Positions 15,375 to 22,761 of a stretch of 64,000 nucleotides of DNA are shown here, piece by piece. A program made the translations under genes and the position numbers. Within the stretch, counting starts at the first letter, position 1, and the number at the start of each line of letters is the position of its first letter. The notes under the pieces were generated by a model. It did not search any database and had not been told where the DNA came from. It saw only the letters and a program-made list of their open reading frames with translations. Source of the DNA: Streptomyces sp. 1222.5 (GTDB lineage: Bacteria; Actinomycetota; Actinomycetes; Streptomycetales; Streptomycetaceae); NCBI RefSeq assembly GCF_900105245.1, contig NZ_FNSZ01000001.1:3100001-3164000 (forward strand). The letters run 5' to 3'.

Positions 15375-16802
15375 TCAGCCGCCGAGCGTGTGGCCGAACT
15401 TGGCGTCCTTCTCGGGAGCGCCGAGCTTCGCGGGGCTGAGCGTGCCGGCGCCCGTCGTGGTCAGGCCGCTCGCGGAGCCGTAGAGGTTCCACAGGGCCCC
15501 CGAGTCGGCGAAGGCACCGTCCTCGCCGGGGGCCGTCGCGGTCAGGTCCGCCTTGCCGTCCTTGTTCAAGTCGGAGAGGCTCACCTGGCGGCCGAAGTCG
15601 TCGCCCGACTCGGAGACACCGGGCACATTCGCAGTGGACTGGCTGTAGGCGATCGCGCCCTTGCCGGTCATGCCGCCGGCGGCCTTGGGCGCGCCCTTGA
15701 GCAGGATCACCGCGCCGGTACCGGTGGCGGCGCCGAGGCTCTCGCCGGGAACGCCGACCGCGACCTCCGCCTTGCCGTCGCCGTTCACGTCACCGGCGCT
15801 GAGGGACGCGCCGAAGGCGTCGTTCGCCTCGCTCACCCCGGGAACCCCCGCAGTGGCCTGGGTGATGACCTTCTTGCGCGTGTTGCTCGGCCCGGTGGAG
15901 CCGCCGTACTGGATGGTGATGCTGCCCGGGGCGGAGTCGATGACCTCGGTGACGGAGCCGATGTCGCGGGTGATCAGGTCGCCGTAGCCGTCGCCGTCGA
16001 CATCGCCGACGGTGCCGCTGTACGCCGTGCCGAGGGCCTTGGAGGTGTGGCCGACGCCGGTCCTCGACCCCTTCCAGAAGCGGGCCTGGTGCTGCATCTC
16101 CTCGAAGCCGTGCGTGGTGACGATGTCGTCGACACCGTCACCCGTGAGGTCACCGGTGATGAAGGAGCGCAGACCCGAGGGGCCGTCGTCCGTGGTGATG
16201 CTGTCCTGGGTGCGCGTCTTGCCGTCGCGGGTGAACGGACCGTACTGGATCGTCATCCCGGAGACGTCCGGGTCGTCGCTCGGGTCGGAGTTCACAACGA
16301 GGTCGCGCTTGCCGTCGCCGTTGAAGTCACCGAGGGCGAACTCGGAGTACCGGTACGGCAGAACGGTGTTCTGGCCGGTAAGGCCGTCCTTGGAACCCCA
16401 GAGCACGGTCGGCTCGCCTTCGTCGCCGCCGCTCGTCACGAGCAGGTCGGTATACGAGTCATCGTCGAGGTCACCGGGGAGCGTCTGGACACCGAAGGCG
16501 AAGGTGCCCTGGAGGTCGCCGGGGACGCCGGGCGTGGCCCGGCTGATCATCTGGTGGCGCGCCGTTCCGGGCCCGGAGGCGGTGCCGTACACGACCGAAA
16601 TGTAACCGGCCTTCTCCACACCGCCGACGGTGCCGAAGGGCGCCGCGACCGCGAGGTCGGCGTGTCCGTCGTGGTTGAAGTCAGTCATCGGCGTGCGGGG
16701 CGGCACGGGCGCGGCCGACGCCGCGCCGGAGGCGGCGAAGAGCGCGAGGGGGGTCGCGAGCGCGGTGACGGCGATCGCGGCCGTGAGAGTGCGGCGGGGC
16801 AC
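15375..16802 (-). CDS. Secreted FG-GAP repeat protein, paralogue
   Basis: A 475-residue protein from GTG 16802, preceded by an ideal AGGAGG 4 nt upstream. The frame is open for another 85 codons upstream without homology. The signal peptide ends AASGAASAAPV. Seven FG-GAP motifs match those of the downstream copy position by position (DFNHDGHADL, DLDDDSYTDL, DFNGDGKRDL, DLTGDGVDDI, DVDGDGYGDL, DVNGDGKAEV, DLNKDGKADL). The two genes are 57 bp apart and probably one transcript that arose by duplication. Confidence 0.88.
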   Translation of the reverse strand: MPRRTLTAAIAVTALATPLALFAASGAASAAPVPPRTPMTDFNHDGHADLAVAAPFGTVGGVEKAGYISVVYGTASGPGTARHQMISRATPGVPGDLQGTFAFGVQTLPGDLDDDSYTDLLVTSGGDEGEPTVLWGSKDGLTGQNTVLPYRYSEFALGDFNGDGKRDLVVNSDPSDDPDVSGMTIQYGPFTRDGKTRTQDSITTDDGPSGLRSFITGDLTGDGVDDIVTTHGFEEMQHQARFWKGSRTGVGHTSKALGTAYSGTVGDVDGDGYGDLITRDIGSVTEVIDSAPGSITIQYGGSTGPSNTRKKVITQATAGVPGVSEANDAFGASLSAGDVNGDGKAEVAVGVPGESLGAATGTGAVILLKGAPKAAGGMTGKGAIAYSQSTANVPGVSESGDDFGRQVSLSDLNKDGKADLTATAPGEDGAFADSGALWNLYGSASGLTTTGAGTLSPAKLGAPEKDAKFGHTLGG

Positions 16803-16990
16803 TGTGCCTCCTGTGCGGAACGTGTGTGACGTAACGGGAGACGGACCACTTCGAGTGAAGGTTGTACACCGCTGGAACTCCGTTGCGAGATGCGGACGTT
16901 CCATCGAGTACGGCGGCCGTTCACCAGGTAGGGCGCAAACGAGGGAGGAGCCAGGCGACATGCCCGAGGCCTCAGTGTGATGCCCTTGTC

Positions 16991-17632
16991 TCACTCGTAC
17001 TCGCGCAGCAGGTCCTCGATGCGCCGGTTGGCGACGTCCTGCCGTCCGTCGAGGCACTTCGCGTAGCGCGTCAGCAGGACCTCAACGCTGTTGCCGGCGC
17101 GCTCGGCAACCTCGGTGGGATCGACTCCGGCATTGAGCCATGTCGACAGCGCCGAATGTCGAAGGTCGTACGGCCTACTCGCCAGCGGCGAGGCCGCGAC
17201 GGCCGGCGGAAGGGCCAGGAGACGAGCTTCCTGCCACACACGGTAGTAGGTCGAGGACGGGACAACCGAACCCTTCTCACTGAAGAAGAGCCGCCCGTCC
17301 TCCGCCGTGCCGAACGTGGCCAGGTGCTCGCGCAGCGCGGCAACGAGCTGGGGTGGAATGGGCACACGCCGAACGTCCTCCGTCGGCCGGTTCTTGAGTC
17401 CGCGGTCGTCGTGGGTCTCCCCCGAGTCGGTCCACTGCTTGCCGACCGAAGGACGGGTCCGGTGGAGCAGCGCCGCTCCCCAGCCCCGCTCGGGGAGGAC
17501 GAGGTCCGTCTCGACCAGGCCGACCGCCTCAGCGGGCCGGAGGCCGACCGCGTAGTTCGCGGCGTTGACGAGAGTCCGCCGCTTCCGCCGCACGGTCTCG
17601 GCGGCTGCCGCAGTGCCGTCGAGCTTTAATGA
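16991..17632 (-). pseudogene. Integrase relic: C-terminal catalytic domain with internal deletion
   Basis: The reading frame carries LKLDGTAAAAETVRRKRRTL at its 5' end and then jumps from NAANYAV directly to GLRPAEAVGL. This removes the 70-80 residues that separate these motifs in the family. The rest is complete: KQWTDSGETHDDRGL, VPIPPQLVAALREHL, RPYDLRHSALSTWLN and RYAKCLDG with the catalytic Tyr. The N-terminal DNA-binding half is missing and unrelated DNA starts at 17633. It is homologous to, but not a copy of, the integrase at 6355-7801, and marks another lost element. Confidence 0.85.
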
Positions 17633-17663
17633 CGGCCTGGATCAAGACCGCGTCAACGCGTAG

Positions 17664-17978
17664 AGCGGACCGGGCCATCAGGGCGCCTTTCCGGGGCTCG
17701 GCGCCAATGTCGCCACGGCCGGACTCCTCGACCTGGCGGTCGTACCGGCCTGGCTGCGCATCCTCGTCGCCGGATGGCCGGCCGTCGCCTTCATCGGCGG
17801 CACCCTGCTCGTCCACGACTCCCCGAAGCCCGAAGAGACACCGGACCAGGGCACGTCGGTCGAGCACCATCAGGACCGGAGCGTGACGTTGACCTGTCAG
17901 CTGGCTGTGGGGCGTCAGGGCCACCCTGACGAGCGTTGGGTGGTCTCTCTGCCCCTGGACGACAAGTCCTGGGTGTAG
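17664..17978 (+). pseudogene. DUF2637-like membrane protein relic
   Basis: An open frame without start codon, beginning just after an in-frame TAG. It encodes GLGANVATAGLLDLAVVP then WLRILVAGWPAVAFIGGTLL, a pattern I know from DUF2637 transmembrane proteins of Streptomyces plasmids and integrative elements. A charged tail follows to TAG 17978. The N-terminal helices are missing. It is back to back with the integrase relic, so both probably derive from the same lost element. Confidence 0.5.
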
Positions 17979-18463
17979 TCGACGGTGGTGGAGCTATGAG
18001 GCGCTCTACGTCAACTCCCCACTGACTACGGGGACATGGAGGGGAGCACACGCTTTTCGGTCGCATCTGGACGAGTGGTGGACACGAAGGGGTACAACCG
18101 GCGGTCGGCGAAGCTGGGGCGGCGACTTACCTGACCAGCGCCCCCTCCTCGCCGAGTGCCTGAAGCCAGGTTGCGACTCGCCTGATTCGGTCGGCGCCTA
18201 CGCCTACAGCGCCAGCCTCGCCGTACAGAGGCGACGCTTGCAAAGCCGGTCGCGCCGAGGGTGCAGGCGGGCCGCGGTGACTGCTGGTCCCGTCGGGCTC
18301 TGCTGGCGCCTCGGCCACTGCCGCCTCGTCGCGCAGGAGAGCTACGGCAGATGGCTCCCAGCCCGAGGGGTCGGCCCCCGGCGAAGCCGTTTGCCGGCGC
18401 CGACAGGCACCGGTCCGTGGCATCCCACGTCCCCACGCGTCCGCAGAGCCTTCCCACGCGTAT
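17979..18463. other. Relic-rich stretch without a firm gene
   Basis: A short plus-strand frame (ATG 18036, 32 codons) and a 130-codon minus-strand frame (18519-18127, ending in QALGEEGALVR) are present. Neither shows a domain, a good ribosome site or a neighbour that supports it. The stretch looks like decayed element DNA. Confidence 0.35.
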
Positions 18464-18607
18464 GTGGGACCGTCCACACCCGCATCCGAAACCGTCCACT
18501 CCGTCCTGTTGTGGATCATCGTGCCGCTGCTGGTCGTCGCCCTGTCCTTCCTTGACTTCCGTCAGGCCCCCAAAGCGCGATCAAGAGCAGGGGCATCCGC
18601 GGGATAG
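18464..18607 (+). CDS. Very small membrane protein (47 residues)
   Basis: A GTG-started frame with one clear transmembrane helix (VLLWIIVPLLVVALSFL) followed by DFRQAPKARSRAG. The hydrophobic run is long and in a single frame, but the ribosome site is poor, so it could equally be a relic of a Spd-type gene from the lost element. Confidence 0.35.
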   Translation: MGPSTPASETVHSVLLWIIVPLLVVALSFLDFRQAPKARSRAGASAG

Positions 18608-19035
18608 GACCGGCACCACTTGTCACCGAGAGAAACCTCCCGCTCACTCAGCCTCGGCCTCACACGCGGGGAAACGAGCCCGTGCAGCGCGTGTGAAAAT
18701 TGGGCGACCGGGGCGTCGAGATCGGCGGCAGGCGGTCGCGGTGACGAAATTCTCCCTCCCGGGACCGTGGCCGGGACGGCGTCGCGTCTGACCAGGCATG
18801 CAGCCGATCGGCGGGGGTAAGCGGGGGCTGCGTGGCCGTAGTTGTGGAGGCTGCTCGGAACCGGCCATTCATGGGTTCCGTCTCACCCAGAGTGCCAAGA
18901 ACGCGACGATGCAGGTAAAGTCCGACCACCTTCTAGATGAACATCCGTACGCATCGGCTTGCGGCCCGCGGCCATCCCAATCGCGCCAGTCAGCAGTCAG
19001 TGCCCGTGGATGTTGAGTTGCCTGGAGCCCGCTAA
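18608..19035. other. Intergenic region before the backbone resumes
   Basis: No gene is supported in these 428 bases. A ribosome site (GGAG, 9 nt before GTG 19036) lies at the right end. This is where conserved backbone genes begin. Confidence 0.5.
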
Positions 19036-21135
19036 GTGTCAGCGTCCCCCCCTTCCGCTCGGTTGCGCGCCGCAGCGGTACGCCTCTTCCTGCCGACGGT
19101 GCTCGCCCTGTCGTTCGCCGCTCAGGCGGCAGGTGCGCTCCTCCCCAGCGTCCCCCTGCTCGTGGCCTCCACCGCTGTCGGACTGGCGGCGGACCTCGCT
19201 CTGCACCGGTGGCAGCGGGGCATGGCCACGACTCTCGGGAAGCTGCATGCGACCGTGACCGTGCGCCAGGCAGTCCGTGATCTTCTGCTCGTGACCGGCC
19301 TGATCCGAATAGAGGACCAGGACTACGAGACGAAGTACATGGCTCTCGCCTGCGGTCTCCTGATCTTCTACGCCCTGCACTTCGCGTCGCAGGCCCTGGC
19401 GATCGTCGTACGGCGCAGCCGCACCCTGCCGATCCTGACCCGGAACATCGACGCCTCGCCCCTGCGGCTGAGCCCCGCTCCCCCGGCGCTGCTGATGCGC
19501 CGCTCCGGGCAGCGGCTCCTGGTGTTCGGTCTGCCCGCGACGGCCGGCCTGCTGGTCGCCGCCGTCGCCGACTCGGGCTGGGCGGCCGCCGCGGGCATCG
19601 CGCTGTCCGCCGTCCTCGCGCTGGCGGCCATCGTCGTGCTGGCGGTCCGGCTGCGGACGAGCCGCAAGCCGGTGACGAGCGAGGAGGCGCTGGAGTGGTT
19701 CGAGTCCTGGATCGCGGAGTACCAGCCGACGGTCGGCATGTACTTCTCCGGCGGCACGAGCTCCGCCTACCAGGCGAACATGTGGCTGGAGCCGCTGGCC
19801 CGGCTGGAGGGCCGCCCGCTGATCGTGCTGCGTGAGCGCTTCATGATGCGCAAGATCGCGTCCACGGACATCCCGATCGTGTGCCTGCCGAAGGTCGCCG
19901 ACCTGATGCGGCTGGAGCAGTCCACGCTGAAGATGCTGATCCACCCGTCGAACTCGGGCAAGACCTCGCAGGTGCTGCGGATCCCCACGATCAAGCACGC
20001 CTTCGTCAACCACGGCGAGAGCGACAAGCTGTCCAGCTGCAACCCGTACGCGAAGGCGTACGACGAGGTGTGGGTGGCCGGCCCCGCGGCGCGCGAGCGG
20101 TACGCCCTGGCCAGCGTGGGCGTCGACGACAAGGACATCGTGGAGATCGGGCGCCCGCAGCTCGACGTGATCAAGCCGTACGCCGGTGCGCCGACGGGCT
20201 CGTACACCACGGTTCTCTACGCCCCCACCTGGGAGGGCTGGGACGGCAACCCCGGCAACACCTCGATCATCGAGGCCGGCGAGAACATCGTCCGCTCGCT
20301 GCTGGCCGACCCGGGCGTCCGGCTCGTCTACAAGCCGCACCCGCTGACCGGCTCGGTCGAGCCCCGCGCGGGAGCCGCGAACATCCGGATCCAGGAGATG
20401 ATCCGCGCCGCCAACGTGACCCGAGCCACGGAGCACGCGAACGAGCGCCCCGCGGCCGCCGCCGCGGCCGAGCTGGAGCGGCGGACCGCCGAGCTGGAGC
20501 GACTGACCACGTCCAGGTTCCGGGACAGCGCGGACGACGCCGAGCGGATGCTGCTCCAGGCGGTGCCGGAGACCGGCCGGGCCGCGGCGGTGGCCGCCGC
20601 GACCGCCGCGTGGGAGACCGCGTACTGGGACTCGTTCCCGGCGTGGGAGCACCTGATCATCACCGACGCGCGGCCGAACGTCTACGCCTGCTTCAACGTG
20701 GCCGACCTGCTGATCAGCGACGTCTCCAGCGTGATCTCGGACTACCTGGCGAGCGAGAAGCCGTACGCGGTCACCAACACCAGCGGTCTGCCGGAGCGGG
20801 ACTTCCGCACCACCTTCCCGACCGTGCGCGCGGGCGCCGTCCTCACTCCGGACGCCTCGGGCATGCCGGCGCTGCTGGAGTCCGTGCGGAACCCGGAGAA
20901 CGACCCGTACGCGGCCGCCCGCACCGAGCTCAAGGAGCACCTGCTCGGTCCGTCCGACCCGCCGTCGGTCGTCCGCTTCAACGACGCCTCCCGTGCGCTG
21001 TGCGCGAAGGCCGAGGAGCACCGCGCGGGTATGGCGGTGCGGGCGCTCATGGCGATTCCCAGCCAGCGGGACGCCGAGTCGCCGGGCCAGCGGGACGCCG
21101 AGTCGCCGGCCGACAACGAGCACGTCAAGGGCTGA
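19036..21135 (+). CDS. CDP-glycerol glycerophosphotransferase (TagF/TagB-like), membrane-anchored
   Basis: A 699-residue protein. The N-terminal third has about five transmembrane helices (residues 10-60, 95-115, 155-210). The catalytic domain then shows the glycerophosphotransferase pattern: FVNHGESDK, VLYAPTWEGWDG, VYKPHPLTG and LLISDVSSVISDYL with the nucleotide-binding Asp/Ser motif. It should add glycerol phosphate units to a cell-wall polymer on the inner membrane face. A helical insertion rich in Ala and Glu lies at about 465-490. GTG 19036 has GGAG upstream. Near the 3' end an 8-codon unit, QRDAESPG, is duplicated in tandem. Confidence 0.88.
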   Translation: MSASPPSARLRAAAVRLFLPTVLALSFAAQAAGALLPSVPLLVASTAVGLAADLALHRWQRGMATTLGKLHATVTVRQAVRDLLLVTGLIRIEDQDYETKYMALACGLLIFYALHFASQALAIVVRRSRTLPILTRNIDASPLRLSPAPPALLMRRSGQRLLVFGLPATAGLLVAAVADSGWAAAAGIALSAVLALAAIVVLAVRLRTSRKPVTSEEALEWFESWIAEYQPTVGMYFSGGTSSAYQANMWLEPLARLEGRPLIVLRERFMMRKIASTDIPIVCLPKVADLMRLEQSTLKMLIHPSNSGKTSQVLRIPTIKHAFVNHGESDKLSSCNPYAKAYDEVWVAGPAARERYALASVGVDDKDIVEIGRPQLDVIKPYAGAPTGSYTTVLYAPTWEGWDGNPGNTSIIEAGENIVRSLLADPGVRLVYKPHPLTGSVEPRAGAANIRIQEMIRAANVTRATEHANERPAAAAAAELERRTAELERLTTSRFRDSADDAERMLLQAVPETGRAAAVAAATAAWETAYWDSFPAWEHLIITDARPNVYACFNVADLLISDVSSVISDYLASEKPYAVTNTSGLPERDFRTTFPTVRAGAVLTPDASGMPALLESVRNPENDPYAAARTELKEHLLGPSDPPSVVRFNDASRALCAKAEEHRAGMAVRALMAIPSQRDAESPGQRDAESPADNEHVKG
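21063..21110 (+). repeat. 24-bp in-frame tandem duplication
   Basis: Two 24-bp units, differing only at the last base, encode QRDAESPG and QRDAESPA near the C-terminus of the glycerophosphotransferase. This is a recent slippage product in a disordered tail. Confidence 0.8.
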
Positions 21136-21321
21136 CCGCCCGACCGCTGACAGGGCGTGTACGCCGGCACCAGCCGGTGGCCCCCGGAGCAGCGGCTGCC
21201 GCACCGATCGGGTGCGGCGGCCGTACGCTTCGGGGGCCGTTTCGTTTCCGCGGTGCTCGGCCGTGCTTGGGCCGCCGCCTCAGCATGCGGTGCGGTGCGC
21301 CGCGGCGGCGGCGCGGCGGCC

Positions 21322-21915
21322 TCAGGCGCGGAGTGCGGCGTCCAGGTCGCGGATCAGTTCTCCCACGCGGCCTCCCCCGGGAGGTGCGGCGGGCAGGCGG
21401 CCGAGCACCGCGGTGACCGCCGGTGGAGCGTGGTGGCGCGCCCATTCGAGGGTCTGTCCGGTGGCGCCCTGGCCTTCTCCGGATACCAGCTCCTCGGCCC
21501 GTGCCGCGTGCGCTGCCGCGCCGAGGATGTGTTTCACCTGGTGAGCGCTGGCCTTGGGGTGCAGGTAGGCGGCAGCGGCCGCGTGGCTAGCCGCCCGCGC
21601 CGCGTCGGCCGCGGCCGCTTTGCCGGGCACCTCCCCGGCGACGCCACCCGCCGCTTCACCGGTCACTTCACCGGTCACTTCGCCCGCCGCTTTGTACGCC
21701 GCCCAGCCACACGTCCGCAGTGCTTGCGTGCGTCGGCCGCCGTCGGCGAAGGCCTGCGCGGCTTCTACGGCGTCTCGGGGGCGGGAGTCGTCAGGGAGAC
21801 TCCGCTCGAAGATCGACAGCACTCTGCGCGCACACTCCGCCGCGAAGCCCGTGATCTCCTGGAGTTCCTCTGTGCTGAGCTCGATGGTGTCCGGCTCGGT
21901 CGGCTTGGCTGGCAT
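21322..21915 (-). CDS. Imm5-like putative immunity protein
   Basis: A 197-residue, Ala-rich all-helical protein. Family landmarks are IELSTEELQEITGFAAECA, SRPRDAVEAAQAFADGGRRT, ASHAAAAAYLHPKASAHQVKHILG and the C-terminal GGGRVGELIRDLDAALR. Proteins of this kind are grouped as Imm5-like immunity or, loosely, SbcC-like proteins; no toxin gene is adjacent. A short GEVTGEVTGEAAGG repeat is inserted at residues 77-92. It is convergent with the glycerophosphotransferase. Confidence 0.7.
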   Translation of the reverse strand: MPAKPTEPDTIELSTEELQEITGFAAECARRVLSIFERSLPDDSRPRDAVEAAQAFADGGRRTQALRTCGWAAYKAAGEVTGEVTGEAAGGVAGEVPGKAAAADAARAASHAAAAAYLHPKASAHQVKHILGAAAHAARAEELVSGEGQGATGQTLEWARHHAPPAVTAVLGRLPAAPPGGGRVGELIRDLDAALRA

Positions 21916-21962
21916 GGCTCAAGCCTGTCAAAGGTCGCCGATCACGGCCGCGCTCTTCCGCG

Positions 21963-22688
21963 TCATTTCCCGGCCGCCCCCTGTGCAGCGTCAGCTCCCG
22001 GCGTCCCCTCTTCCGAGGCGCCAGGCCACGGCGTCGAAGACCCGCAGCAGAGTCGTGTCCGCCGGCGCGTGGGAGGCGAGGACGGCCAGTCCTCCTTCGG
22101 GCGTTCCAGGTCGGCGTCGATGAAGCCGGCGAGCAGGGGGAAGAACACCGCGTCCGGCCGGTTCCGTACGCGGGTCATGGGATAGCCGGCCGTAGGCTCA
22201 GGCGTCCAGTAGCACCGTCTGACGTTGTCGTCGAAGAGCGGTATGAGCAGGGGCCGCTTCCGGTGGAGGACCTTCACCGGCGTGGTGAGCTGTACGCCGG
22301 GCAGCGAGAGGAAGGGGTCCAGTACGGACACCAGGGCGCCGAGGAGCTTGGTGTGGGCGCCCTTCGCGACGGCGGTTCGGAGGGTGAGGTCCGTCGGTGT
22401 CGCGGCGAGGAAGTGCTCGAGTTTCGGCCGGACGCGCTGGAGGGAGTACACGGCTTTGATGCTCGGCCCCGCGTTGAGGACCAGGGGCGCCGGCAGGTCA
22501 CCGTCGTTCAGTTCGTTCGGCCCGCTGCCCGTGGCGAGGCGGTCGTAGGCGGGATAGGTGTAGACGGGGCCCTTGCCGAGAGCCGCGGCCTCCCGGTCGG
22601 CCGTCTCGTCGAAGTAGTCCTTGATCCAGAAGGCCGCCTTCTCGATGTCGACCCGGCGGCCACCGACGTGGATGTGGTGGTCGGTCAT
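21963..22688 (-). CDS. DUF6308 family protein with a probable C-terminal frameshift
   Basis: The frame starts at ATG 22688 and reads as a normal DUF6308-type protein through DADLERPKED (about residue 200). After that it becomes a low-complexity Arg/Pro/Ser tail to 21963. In the next frame the DNA encodes a much more natural ending, LASHAPADTTLLRVFDAVAW followed by RLGRGDAGS and TGA at 21991. Loss of one C near 22088 (GAGGAC-TGGCC where GAGGAC-CTGGCC is expected) explains this. Either the gene is mutated or there is a base-call error. Its function is unknown. It is followed by the Imm5-like gene. Confidence 0.7.
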   Translation of the reverse strand: MTDHHIHVGGRRVDIEKAAFWIKDYFDETADREAAALGKGPVYTYPAYDRLATGSGPNELNDGDLPAPLVLNAGPSIKAVYSLQRVRPKLEHFLAATPTDLTLRTAVAKGAHTKLLGALVSVLDPFLSLPGVQLTTPVKVLHRKRPLLIPLFDDNVRRCYWTPEPTAGYPMTRVRNRPDAVFFPLLAGFIDADLERPKEDWPSSPPTRRRTRLCCGSSTPWPGASEEGTPGADAAQGAAGK

Positions 22689-22761
22689 GTTCCCTGCTCG
22701 GTCAGTGAGGGGCCGGCGGCCGAGCGTCGGGCGCGTCGGCCGCCGGGACGGGTCGCGGGTG

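Noticed and set aside
19039-21204. 721-residue minus-strand frame opposite the glycerophosphotransferase
   Set aside because: Its composition (Gly/Arg/Val/Leu with no motifs) is that of an antisense shadow in high-GC DNA.
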